23,256 nucleotides of DNA, taken from positions 1 through 23,256 of the forward strand of contig JAICTB010000004.1 in the NCBI GenBank assembly GCA_025936595.1, read 5' to 3'. The translations under genes were made by a program, and so were the position numbers. Positions 15,056 through 23,045 of this stretch are shown piece by piece (the first letter of the stretch is position 1; each line of letters begins with the position of its first letter). The DNA is from Thermoleophilia bacterium (GTDB lineage: Bacteria; Actinomycetota; Thermoleophilia; Gaiellales; Gaiellaceae). The notes below the pieces were generated by a model. The model was not told where the DNA came from. It ran no database searches and saw only the letters and a list, made by a program, of their open reading frames with translations.

Positions 15056-15597
15056 GTGACCCGGTCGTTCCGGGGCTCGTCTCGATCAACGAGGAGCATC
15101 GCGAGACGACGATCGTCGTCGAGACCGCGCGCCTCGTCGAGGCTGCGACGCACCTTCGGGACGAGGAGGGCTTCAACTTCCTCTCGGACATCACCGCCGT
15201 CGACTACCTCGGCTGGGCCGGCGCCGACGTCTCGGGGTACATCGGCACGCGCGCCGGGCGCGACCTGAACCGGCCGATGACGCAGGGCTACCAGGCGGTG
15301 CCGCTCGCAAAGCCGAAGCGCTTCGCGATGAACTACCACCTGCTTTCGATCTCGGAGGAGCCACGGCGCGTGCGGCTGCAGGTGTGGGCGGACGAAGGCG
15401 AGGCGGTGCCGAGCGTCGTCCCGGTCTGGCCGACCGCCGACTGGCACGAGCGTGAGGCGTGGGACATGATGGGGATCGCGGTCGCCGGCCACCCGAACCT
15501 CGAGCGGATCCTGCTCGACGACGACTGGGAGGGCCACCCTCTGCGCAAGGACTATCCGCTCGGCGGCGAGCCGGTGCGCTTCTCGGAGGCGGAGTGA
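15052..15597 (+). CDS. nuoC: NADH-quinone oxidoreductase subunit C
   Basis: Complex I connecting subunit, 181 residues, equivalent to the 30-kDa mitochondrial subunit; it packs against NuoD and helps form the hydrophilic arm. The family signature is near the C-terminus: WHEREAWDMMGIAVAGHPNL, then ILLDDDWEGHPLRKDYPLGG. The GTG at 15052 overlaps the nuoB stop by 4 nt. The gene is separate from nuoD, unlike the nuoCD fusion of E. coli. It ends GTGA, shared with nuoD. Confidence 0.96.
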   Translation: MSDPVVPGLVSINEEHRETTIVVETARLVEAATHLRDEEGFNFLSDITAVDYLGWAGADVSGYIGTRAGRDLNRPMTQGYQAVPLAKPKRFAMNYHLLSISEEPRRVRLQVWADEGEAVPSVVPVWPTADWHEREAWDMMGIAVAGHPNLERILLDDDWEGHPLRKDYPLGGEPVRFSEAE

Positions 15598-16874
15598 CCG
15601 CCACCGCGCCCAGCGTGCGGCGCACTCCGATCTACGAGGGCACGCGCATCCCGAGCCCGATCCCGACCGTCCTCGCGACACCCCCCGACCTTGCCGCGAC
15701 GGGCGATGTGATGACGGTGAACTTCGGGCCGAACCATCCGTCGACGCACGGGGTGCTCCGTCTCGTCGTCGATCTCTACGGGGAGGACGTCACGGGCCTC
15801 GCGGCAGTCGTCGGCTATCTGCACACCGGCTTCGAGAAGAACATGGAGCAGAAGACGTGGTGGAAGTGCATCACGTACCCCGAGCGGATCGACTACGTGT
15901 CGTTCCAGAACAACGAGTACGTGTTCGTCGCCGCCGTCGAGAAGCTGCTCGACCTGGAGATCCCACCGAAGGCGACGTGGATGCGCACGCTCCTCTGCGA
16001 GCTGAACCGCATTCACTCGCATCTCGTGTGGCTCGGCACCTCCGCGCTCGAGCTCGGGGCGATCTCGATGTTCTGGTACGCGTTCCGGGAGCGCGAGCAG
16101 ATCCTCGACCTGTTCGAGCTCGTGGCCGGCTACCGCATGCACACGCGGTACTTCCAGGTCGGCGGCCTCGCCGAGGACATCCCGCGCGGCTTCTATCCGG
16201 AGGCGCGCAAGTTCTGCGACTGGATGCCGCGCGCGATCGACGACTACGAGACGCTACTGACGCGCAACAAGATCTGGCTCGAGCGCACCGAGGGAATCGG
16301 CCTGCTCTCCGCCGCGGACGCGATCGCGCTCGGCCAGTCGGGGCCTGTGCTGCGCGCGTCGGGCGTCGACTGGGACCTGCGCCGCGTCGAGCCGTACCTC
16401 GCCTACCACCAGGTCGACTTCCGCGTGCCGGTGTTCCCCGAGGGCGACGTCTACGCGCGCTACCGGGTGCACATGCAGGAGATGCGCGAGTCGGTGCGCA
16501 TCGTCGAGCAGTGCCTCGACCGGCTCGAGCACATGGAAGGCGACCCGTGGATCGCGGATGACCGCAAGGTCGTCCTGCCGCCGCGCCACGAGCTCCACAC
16601 GTCGATGGAGTCGCTGATCCACCACTTCAAGATCGTCACCGAAGGCTTCCGCGTCCCCGAGGGCGAGGCGTACATGGCGATCGAGTCGCCGCGCGGCGAG
16701 CTCGGCTGCTACATCTGCTCGGACGGCGGTCCCAAGCCGTGGCGCGTCAAGTTCCGCGCGCCGTCATTCGTCGCCCTGCAGGCGACCGCGACGATGATGA
16801 CGGACGCGCTGATCGCCGACATGATCGCGATCGTCGGCTCGCTCGACACCGTGATGGGCGAGGTCGACCGTTGA
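15594..16874 (+). CDS. nuoD: NADH-quinone oxidoreductase subunit D
   Basis: Complex I quinone-site subunit, 426 residues (49-kDa subunit family, related to [NiFe]-hydrogenase large subunits). Signatures are MTVNFGPNHPSTHGVLRLVV, with the quinone-head His in HPSTHG, GYLHTGFEKNMEQKTW, YVSFQNNEYVFVAAVEKL and the C-terminal LDTVMGEVDR. The GTG at 15594 is chosen because it overlaps the nuoC stop (GTGA) behind GGAGGCGGA. It gives a 40-residue N-terminal extension (APSVRRTPIYEGTRIPSPIP) before the conserved core, proline-rich and probably flexible. Upstream open frame is nuoC in another frame. It ends TTGA, shared with nuoE. Confidence 0.97.
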   Translation: MTATAPSVRRTPIYEGTRIPSPIPTVLATPPDLAATGDVMTVNFGPNHPSTHGVLRLVVDLYGEDVTGLAAVVGYLHTGFEKNMEQKTWWKCITYPERIDYVSFQNNEYVFVAAVEKLLDLEIPPKATWMRTLLCELNRIHSHLVWLGTSALELGAISMFWYAFREREQILDLFELVAGYRMHTRYFQVGGLAEDIPRGFYPEARKFCDWMPRAIDDYETLLTRNKIWLERTEGIGLLSAADAIALGQSGPVLRASGVDWDLRRVEPYLAYHQVDFRVPVFPEGDVYARYRVHMQEMRESVRIVEQCLDRLEHMEGDPWIADDRKVVLPPRHELHTSMESLIHHFKIVTEGFRVPEGEAYMAIESPRGELGCYICSDGGPKPWRVKFRAPSFVALQATATMMTDALIADMIAIVGSLDTVMGEVDR

Positions 16875-17332
16875 GCGCGTTCGCCGACGAGGTACGCGCG
16901 ATCGCCGAGCGGTACCCCGACCCGCGCTCGGCGACGCTGCCCGCGCTCCGGCTCGCGCAGGAAAGGCACGGCTGGCTGCCGCCGGAGGCACTCCGCGAGG
17001 TGGCGAACGCGCTCGACCTGACACCCGCCTACTGCAAGGCGGTGGCCTCCTTCTACGACATGTACCACCTCGCCCCGGTCGGGAAGCATCTCGTCGAGGT
17101 CTGCACCAATCTTTCCTGCGCACTCGTCGGGGCGCAGCGTGTCGTCGAGGCGTTCGAATCCGAGCTCGGCGTCGCACCCGGCGAGACGACGACAGACGGC
17201 GAGGTGACCTTTCGCACCGTCGAATGCCTGGGTGGATGCGGCTACGCGACCGTGGTCGCGGTCGACCACCGGTACCGGCAGGACGTCACACCGGCCGACG
17301 TGGCGGGGATCGTGGAGGAGCTGCGTGGCTGA
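16871..17332 (+). CDS. nuoE: NADH-quinone oxidoreductase subunit E
   Basis: Complex I subunit, 153 residues, a thioredoxin-like [2Fe-2S] protein (cluster N1a) of the NADH-binding module. The ligand cysteines are visible: VCTNLSCALVG gives two, CLGGCGYA gives the other two. The N-terminal helical part (ALRLAQERHGWLPPEALREVANAL, VASFYDMYHLAPVG) is typical. The start is a TTG at 16871 overlapping the nuoD stop in TTGA. No ATG or GTG lies at a reasonable place upstream without entering nuoD. TTG may lower synthesis relative to partners. Confidence 0.95.
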   Translation: MSAFADEVRAIAERYPDPRSATLPALRLAQERHGWLPPEALREVANALDLTPAYCKAVASFYDMYHLAPVGKHLVEVCTNLSCALVGAQRVVEAFESELGVAPGETTTDGEVTFRTVECLGGCGYATVVAVDHRYRQDVTPADVAGIVEELRG

Positions 17333-18641
17333 GCTCCAGGTCCTGCTGGCGGGGACCGACGACCACGACCTGACGAAACTCGACGAGTACCTCGCGGTCG
17401 GCGGCTATGCGGGCGTCGGCAAGGCGCGCGCGATGACGCCCGAGGAGTTGATCGACGAGCTCCAGCGGGCAACGCTGCGCGGACGCGGCGGCGCGGGGTT
17501 CCCGATGGGACGCAAGGCGTCGTTGATCGACCGTTCCAGCCCGAAGCCGAAGTACCTCGTCGTCAACGCCGACGAGTCGGAGCCCGGCGCCTTCAAGGAC
17601 CGGGAGGTGATGGCGCGCGTGCCGCACCGCCTGATCGAGGGTTGCCTGATCTCCGCGCACGCCATCGAGGCGCACGAGGTCTTCATCTTCATCCGCGGCG
17701 AGTACCTGAGCGAGTACGAGATCCTTCAGGCCGCGGTCGACGAGGCGCGCGCCGCCGGGCTCTTCGGCGACGTCGACATCCTCGTCCATCGTGGCGCAGG
17801 TGCGTACATCTGCGGCGAGGAAACGGCGCTGCTCGACGCGCTCGAGGGGCGTCGGGGGCAGCCGCGGCCGCGGCCGCCGTTCCCGCCCGTGCAGGGCCTG
17901 TACGACGCGCCGACACAGATCAACAACGTGTCGACGATCGCCACCGTGCCGGCGATCATGGAGATGGGCGCGGAGGCGTTCGCGAAGACCGGCACCGAGT
18001 CGTCGCCCGGCAGCGCGATCTTCTCGATCTCGGGCAACATCGCGCGCCCCGGAAACTACGAGCTCGAGCTCGGCACTCCCATGCGCGAGCTGATCTACGA
18101 CCTCGCCGGCGGCGTCCCCGACGGACGCGAGCTGAAGGCCGTCATTCCGGGCGGCTCGTCGGTTCCTGCGCTCGCGCCGGACGAGATCGACGTGCCGCTC
18201 GACTACGACTCGCTGCAGAAGATCGGGACCTTCTTCGGCGCCGCCTCCTTGATCGTCGTCGACGACCGCTGCTGCATCGTCCAGCTGGCGCTCAGGTCGG
18301 CGAAGTTCTACCAGCACGAGTCGTGCGGGAAATGCACGCCCTGCCGCGAGGGCACGCGCTGGATGGTGCAGATCCTCGAGCGGATCGAGGCGGGAGACGC
18401 GGAGCTCTCGCACATCGAGCTGCTCGAGTCGATCGGGAGCCGCATCCTCGGCCGCTCGCTCTGCGCCCTCGGCGACTTCGCGGTCTACCCGACCCACAGC
18501 TACATCACGAAGTGGCGCAACGAGTTCGTCGCGCACATCGAGCAGGGCGGCTGCCCGTACGGCGGCGCCTCCTCGCTCGAGGGGATCGTCGCGCCGCTCG
18601 ACCAGCACACCCACTCACCGATGGCCGAGGTGCCCGCGTGA
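17325..18641 (+). CDS. nuoF: NADH-quinone oxidoreductase subunit F (NADH/FMN site)
   Basis: Complex I subunit, 438 residues, that oxidises NADH, with FMN and [4Fe-4S] cluster N3. The glycine-rich loop GRGGAGFPMGRK binds NADH/FMN; LVVNADESEPGAFKDREVM and GAGAYICGEETALLDALEG are family signatures. The C-terminal ESCGKCTPCREGT supplies three cluster cysteines and the cysteine of RSLCALGDFA the fourth. The start is a GTG at 17325, 8 nt inside nuoE. A longer frame to 17232 falls within nuoE and is not used. It ends GTGA, shared with nuoG. Confidence 0.97.
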   Translation: MAELQVLLAGTDDHDLTKLDEYLAVGGYAGVGKARAMTPEELIDELQRATLRGRGGAGFPMGRKASLIDRSSPKPKYLVVNADESEPGAFKDREVMARVPHRLIEGCLISAHAIEAHEVFIFIRGEYLSEYEILQAAVDEARAAGLFGDVDILVHRGAGAYICGEETALLDALEGRRGQPRPRPPFPPVQGLYDAPTQINNVSTIATVPAIMEMGAEAFAKTGTESSPGSAIFSISGNIARPGNYELELGTPMRELIYDLAGGVPDGRELKAVIPGGSSVPALAPDEIDVPLDYDSLQKIGTFFGAASLIVVDDRCCIVQLALRSAKFYQHESCGKCTPCREGTRWMVQILERIEAGDAELSHIELLESIGSRILGRSLCALGDFAVYPTHSYITKWRNEFVAHIEQGGCPYGGASSLEGIVAPLDQHTHSPMAEVPA

Positions 18642-20707
18642 GCGCAGGCCTGGTGACGCTGACGATCGACGAGCGCGAGGTGAGCGTGCCGAAGGGCACG
18701 GGCCTCGTCGAGGCGGCGCTCGCGGCCGGCATCGAGATCCCCGTCTTCTGCTACGAGCCCCGGCTCGGGCCGCCGGTCGGGGCCTGCCGGATGTGCCTCT
18801 GCGAGGTGCAGCCGGGGCCGCCGAAGCCGCAGGCGGCCTGCACGCTCCAGGCCGCCGACGGGATGGTGGTGCGCACCGCGCGAACGTCCGCGATGGCCGC
18901 CGAGGCGCAGAACGGCACGCTCGAGTTCCTGCTCGTCAACCATCCGCTCGACTGCCCCGTCTGCGACAAGGGCGGCGAATGCCCACTGCAGGACCTCACC
19001 TTCCGCTACGGGCCGGGCAACACGCGCATGACGTTCCCGAAGCGCACGTTCGAGAAGCCGATCCCGATCTCGCCGCTGATCGCGCTCGACCGCGAGCGCT
19101 GCATCCTCTGCTACCGCTGCACGCGCTTCAGCGAGGACGTCGCCGAGGACGGCCAGCTCGTCGCCGTCAATCGCGGGGCGCAGTCGGTGATCGCGACCTT
19201 CGAGGACGAGCCCTACGTCGGGCACTTCTCGGGCAACGTCACCGAGATCTGCCCGGTCGGCGCGCTCACCTCGACGCAGTACCGCTTCGAGGCGCGCCCG
19301 TGGGAGATCCAGAGCGTTCCCACGGTCTGCGGCCTCTGCCCAGTCGGCTGCAACACATCTGCGACGACACGCGAGGGGAAGGTGAAGCGCATCCAGTCGC
19401 GCAACCACCCCGAGATCGACGAGGGCTGGCTGTGCGACAAGGGACGCTTCGCCTACGACCACCTGACCGCGCGCGACCGCATCACGGCGCCGCTCGGCGG
19501 CAACCGGCTCGCGCCGATCGGCTGGGACGAGGCGATCGACCGCGCGGAGGAGCTCCTGCGCCGCGGCGGCGCCTCGACGGTGACCGCGCTCTCGGGCGGC
19601 GAGTCGGTCGAGGAGGCCTACGGGCTCGCGCGCCTGATGCGCGACGGCGTCGGGGCGAACACCGCGGTGCTGCCCGAGCAGGTTCCGGACGGGCTCGACG
19701 CGTACCGCGCGCCTCTCTCCGCGCTGCGCGACTGCAAGACGATCGCCGTCCTCTGCGACGAGCCCGTCGTCGAGCGCGCGCCGGTCGTCGAGCTGTGGCT
19801 GAAGGCCGCCAGGCGCAACGGCGCGACGATCACCTACGGCGCTCCCGAGGGTCCCGTCGACGCGCTCGTCACCGACCTGCCGAACCTGCAGCTCGGGGCG
19901 AGAACCGTCTACTACCTCCCGCGCACGCCGAACGGCCGCGGCGTCACCGATGCCTGGAGCGCCGCCGGCGAGGGCGAGCCGGTGGACGAAGAGCCGCGCG
20001 TACTCGTGATCTCGGGCGACGAGGCGGCTCAAGACCCAAGCGTCCGGGTGCTCGCAGAGCGCGCGGACGCAGTGATCGGGATCGGCATGTTTCGCGACAG
20101 TTTCCACGGGCTCGCGCACCTCGTCCTCCCGGGCACGAGCTACCTGGAGCGCGACGGCACGACGATCAACCTCGAAGGGCGGCTGCAGCGCCAGCGCCGC
20201 GCCGTCCTCGCCCCCGTGCCGGACGTGCTCGCGTGGCTCTCGAAGCTCGCCGCGCGCTTCGACGTGGAGCTCTCGCCGCACGCGTCCGTGGTCTTCGAGG
20301 AGGTGTCTGCGAAGTGCTTCGGCGGCGTCACGTTCGCGGAGGTGGGCGAGCGCGCCGACCTGCCGCCGCGCGCCGCGCGGAGCGAGACGCAGGAGCCCGG
20401 GTCGCAGAGGGAACCAGGTTCCCGAGACTCGGGGTTGCGCCTCGTCGCCTACCGGCCGCTCTTCTCCGGCGCCGCCGTCGAGCGCACCCCCGAGCTGCAC
20501 TTCCAGCGCCCGGGAGACGAGATCCAGATCGCTCCCGCCGACGCGCAGGCGCGCGGGGTCGTGAACGGCGCGACCGTCACGGTGTCCTCGAACGGTACGT
20601 CGCTCGAGCTGCGCGCGCGCATCACCCGTGAGCTCGCGCCCGGCATCGTGCGCATCGCACGCGACCACGCCGGCGACCTGCACGCGACGGTCCAGGTGAC
20701 ACCCTGA
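18638..20707 (+). CDS. nuoG: NADH-quinone oxidoreductase subunit G
   Basis: Complex I electron-wire subunit, 689 residues, shorter than E. coli NuoG (908). The N-terminus carries a [2Fe-2S] site (C38, C50, C53, C68: FCYEPRLGPPVGACRMCLCE...AAC), then the HPLDCPVCDKGGECPLQ motif, then CILCYRC and CPVGALT for two [4Fe-4S] clusters (N5 with its His, N4). A further CGLCPVGC with a cysteine in GWLCDKGRF is the N7 site of the molybdopterin-oxidoreductase-like domain, kept in some lineages only. That domain is truncated relative to E. coli. Near residue 590 is an odd linker, SETQEPGSQREPGSRDSG, before a final formate-dehydrogenase-like barrel segment (FQRPGDEIQIAPADAQARG). The GTG at 18638 overlaps nuoF (GTGA). 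Confidence 0.96.
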   Translation: MSAGLVTLTIDEREVSVPKGTGLVEAALAAGIEIPVFCYEPRLGPPVGACRMCLCEVQPGPPKPQAACTLQAADGMVVRTARTSAMAAEAQNGTLEFLLVNHPLDCPVCDKGGECPLQDLTFRYGPGNTRMTFPKRTFEKPIPISPLIALDRERCILCYRCTRFSEDVAEDGQLVAVNRGAQSVIATFEDEPYVGHFSGNVTEICPVGALTSTQYRFEARPWEIQSVPTVCGLCPVGCNTSATTREGKVKRIQSRNHPEIDEGWLCDKGRFAYDHLTARDRITAPLGGNRLAPIGWDEAIDRAEELLRRGGASTVTALSGGESVEEAYGLARLMRDGVGANTAVLPEQVPDGLDAYRAPLSALRDCKTIAVLCDEPVVERAPVVELWLKAARRNGATITYGAPEGPVDALVTDLPNLQLGARTVYYLPRTPNGRGVTDAWSAAGEGEPVDEEPRVLVISGDEAAQDPSVRVLAERADAVIGIGMFRDSFHGLAHLVLPGTSYLERDGTTINLEGRLQRQRRAVLAPVPDVLAWLSKLAARFDVELSPHASVVFEEVSAKCFGGVTFAEVGERADLPPRAARSETQEPGSQREPGSRDSGLRLVAYRPLFSGAAVERTPELHFQRPGDEIQIAPADAQARGVVNGATVTVSSNGTSLELRARITRELAPGIVRIARDHAGDLHATVQVTP
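20409..20433. repeat. Two overlapping palindromes in the nuoG linker
   Basis: GGGAACC-A-GGTTCCC (20409-20423) and CCCGAG-A-CTCGGG (20421-20433) are both perfect and share three bases. The encoded protein repeats EPGS. The stretch lies between two conserved domains of NuoG. Confidence 0.65.
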
Positions 20708-21708
20708 TGCACGAGGCATGGTGGATCACGATTCCGAAGGCGTTCGTCGTCATCAACGTCGTGATGGTCTTCTTCGCGTTCACGACGTGGCTCGAGCGCA
20801 AGCTGCTCGGCCGCATGCAGCTCCGCTTCGGCCCGAATCGGGCCGGCCCGAAGGGTCTCCTCGTGCCGATCGCCGACCTTCTGAAGCTGATCCGCAAGGA
20901 GGCGTTCGCGCCGATGGCGGCAAACGAGCCGCTGTACATCCTCGCGCCGGTCGTCTCGATGTTCACCGCGCTGGCCGCGTTCAGCGTCCTGCCGTTCGGC
21001 GCCGGCTGGACCGTGTGGGGCCATCACATCCGCGGCCAGGTGGTGAACGTGCCGATCTCGCTGATCCTGATCTTCGCGCTCGGCTCGCTCGGGATCTACG
21101 GCTTCATCGTCGGCGGCTGGGCGTCCGAGTCGAAGTACTCGATCCTCGGCTCGATGCGCACGTGCGCGCAGCTCGTCTCGTACGAGGTGTCGCTCGCGCT
21201 CTCCGTCCTCGGCGTCGTCCTGATGGGGCAGTCGCTCAACCTGCAGTCGATCGTCGACAAGCAGCAGGCAACACTCTGGTTCTTCATCCCGCAGTTCATC
21301 GGGCTCGTCGTCTTCATGCTCGGCGGCGTCGCCGAGACTTCGAGGCCGCCGTTCGATCTGCCAGAGGCGGATACAGAGCTGGTCGCGGGCTACCACACCG
21401 AGTATTCGGGCATGAGATGGGGGCTGTTTCAGGCGGCCGAGTACATCAACATGATCACGCTCTCCGGCCTCTGCGTGACGCTCTTCTTCGGCGGCTACCA
21501 CTTCCCGTGGGTGCACTCGCTCGACCAGCTCGGCCCGATCTGGTTCGTGCTGAAGCTGTTCACGCTCGTGATGATCTTCATCTGGCTGCGCGCGACGCAG
21601 CCGCGCCTCCGTTACGACCAGCTGATGCGTTTCGGCTGGAAGGTGCTGCTGCCGGTCGCGACCGTGAACGCGCTGGTCACGGCATTCCTGGTGGTGCTCG
21701 TCAAGTGA
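20707..21708 (+). CDS. nuoH: NADH-quinone oxidoreductase subunit H
   Basis: Complex I membrane subunit, 333 residues, about eight transmembrane helices, at the foot of the peripheral arm where the quinone tunnel enters. The signatures are TTWLERKLLGRMQLRFGPNR, GPKGLLVPIADLLKLIRKEAF, and VAETSRPPFDLPEADTELVAG followed by YHTEYSGMRWGLFQAAEYIN. All are conserved, including the acidic loop residues. The ATG at 20707 overlaps the nuoG stop by one base (TGATG). Confidence 0.97.
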   Translation: MHEAWWITIPKAFVVINVVMVFFAFTTWLERKLLGRMQLRFGPNRAGPKGLLVPIADLLKLIRKEAFAPMAANEPLYILAPVVSMFTALAAFSVLPFGAGWTVWGHHIRGQVVNVPISLILIFALGSLGIYGFIVGGWASESKYSILGSMRTCAQLVSYEVSLALSVLGVVLMGQSLNLQSIVDKQQATLWFFIPQFIGLVVFMLGGVAETSRPPFDLPEADTELVAGYHTEYSGMRWGLFQAAEYINMITLSGLCVTLFFGGYHFPWVHSLDQLGPIWFVLKLFTLVMIFIWLRATQPRLRYDQLMRFGWKVLLPVATVNALVTAFLVVLVK

Positions 21709-22199
21709 CCGCCGTCCCGGGAACGCTCAAGGGCTTCGGCGTGACGCTGAAGCAGATCTTCAAGAAGCCGATCACGCAGCAATACCCGGAGTACAAGCGC
21801 CCGGTCTATCCGCGCTACCGCGGCCGCCACCGCCTGCACCGCCACGAGAACGGGCTCGAGAAATGCGTCGGCTGCTCACTCTGCGCCGCGGCCTGCCCGG
21901 CGGACTGCATCCGCGTCGTGCCGGCGGAGAACACGGCCGACAACCGTGTCTCAGCGGGCGAGCGCTACGCGCGCATCTACGAGATCAACATGTCGCGCTG
22001 CATCTTCTGCGGCTACTGCGAGCTCGCGTGCCCGTTCGACGCGATCACGCTCGGCAACGAGTTCGAGATCTCCGAGCACAACCGCGACGACCTGATCTAC
22101 ACGAAGGACATGCTGCTCGCCCCTCCGGTGAAGCGCGTTCCGGTCGCCGACCGCGAACTCTACGACACGCCGATCCCGTACTACGAGGAGCACTCGTAG
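21705..22199 (+). CDS. nuoI: NADH-quinone oxidoreductase subunit I
   Basis: Complex I subunit, 164 residues, an 8Fe ferredoxin carrying clusters N6a and N6b. Two C-x2-C-x2-C-x3-C-P style motifs are visible: CVGCSLCAAACPADCI and CIFCGYCELACPFDAI. The N-terminus (KGFGVTLKQIFKKPITQQYPE) is the usual membrane-associated amphipathic part. The C-terminal tail ends IPYYEEHS. The GTG at 21705 overlaps the nuoH stop (GTGA). Confidence 0.97.
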   Translation: MTAVPGTLKGFGVTLKQIFKKPITQQYPEYKRPVYPRYRGRHRLHRHENGLEKCVGCSLCAAACPADCIRVVPAENTADNRVSAGERYARIYEINMSRCIFCGYCELACPFDAITLGNEFEISEHNRDDLIYTKDMLLAPPVKRVPVADRELYDTPIPYYEEHS

Positions 22200-22203
22200 G
22201 CCG

Positions 22204-22749
22204 ATGGCGAACTTCCTCGTCTGGGTCGTCTGGTTCGGCGCAGCTTTCGCCTGCCTCGCGAGCGCGCTCGGTGTCGTCAGCTTCGGCAATCCGTTCTACT
22301 CGGCGCTCGCGCTGATCGGGAACCTCGCGTCGCTGGCCGTGCTCTTCCTGCTCCTCTCGGGCGAGTTCGTCGCCGCGGGCCAGGTGCTCGTCTACGGCGG
22401 CGCGGTGATGGTGATGTTCCTGTTCGTGATCGCCTACCTCGGCGACCGCACCGACGAGTCGCCGTGGTCGGGCGGGCCGTCGTGGCAGGTCGTCGGCGCG
22501 ATCCTCGCGGGCGCGGCGATCCTCGCGGAGGTGTGCGTCGTCGTCGGCCTGAAGGCCGGCGGCTTCCTCTCGTCCTCGCACCACGTCGGCCGTTCGTTCG
22601 GCTCGCCGGCATCGATCGGCCGCCTCTTCCTCACCGATCACCTGCTCGCCTTCGAGGTGACGTCGATCGTGCTGCTCGTCGCTGCGGTCGGCGGCGTCGT
22701 TCTCGGCTCGCACGCGCGACAGGAAGTGGAGAGCGATGCACGGGCCTGA
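22204..22749 (+). CDS. nuoJ: NADH-quinone oxidoreductase subunit J
   Basis: Complex I membrane subunit, 181 residues, five hydrophobic helices. NLASLAVLFLLLSGEFVAAG, then QVLVYGGAVMVMFLFVIAYL contains the pi-bulge helix 3 region whose rearrangement gates proton pathways in the family. The last helix is TSIVLLVAAVGGVVLG. The ATG at 22204 follows nuoI after a 4-nt gap; GAGGAG lies about 14 nt upstream. It overlaps nuoK by 14 nt. Confidence 0.95.
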   Translation: MANFLVWVVWFGAAFACLASALGVVSFGNPFYSALALIGNLASLAVLFLLLSGEFVAAGQVLVYGGAVMVMFLFVIAYLGDRTDESPWSGGPSWQVVGAILAGAAILAEVCVVVGLKAGGFLSSSHHVGRSFGSPASIGRLFLTDHLLAFEVTSIVLLVAAVGGVVLGSHARQEVESDARA

Positions 22750-23044
22750 CATTCAGTGGTACGTCGTCCTCTCCGCGCTGCTCTTCGCGACGGGGGCGCT
22801 CGGCGTGATGCTGCGCCGGAACCCGTTGATCATCCTGCTCTCGGTCGAGATCATGCTGAACGCGGCCAACCTGCTCCTGATCGCATTCGCGCGGCTGCAC
22901 GGCCGCGAGGACGGCCAGATCTTCGCGATCTCGGTGATGGCGGTCGCCGCGTCGGAGGTCGTGGTCGGCCTCGGGCTGATCGTCGCGATGGGCCGGCGCA
23001 ACATCGAGCTCGACGTCGACAAGCTCAGGACACTGCGAGGCTGA
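22736..23044 (+). CDS. nuoK: NADH-quinone oxidoreductase subunit K
   Basis: Complex I membrane subunit, 102 residues, three helices, MrpC-like. The signature is RRNPLIILLSVEIMLNAANLLLIAFAR, with the essential membrane glutamate in VEIMLNAANL. The second acidic position in helix 3 (ASEVVVGLGLIVAMGRR) is also present. The ATG at 22736 lies 14 nt inside nuoJ. Confidence 0.96.
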   Translation: MHGPDIQWYVVLSALLFATGALGVMLRRNPLIILLSVEIMLNAANLLLIAFARLHGREDGQIFAISVMAVAASEVVVGLGLIVAMGRRNIELDVDKLRTLRG

Positions 23045-23045
23045 C

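Noticed and set aside
17642..18637. Upstream extension of the nuoG frame
   Set aside because: Falls within nuoF in another frame; nuoG similarity starts at the GTG at 18638.
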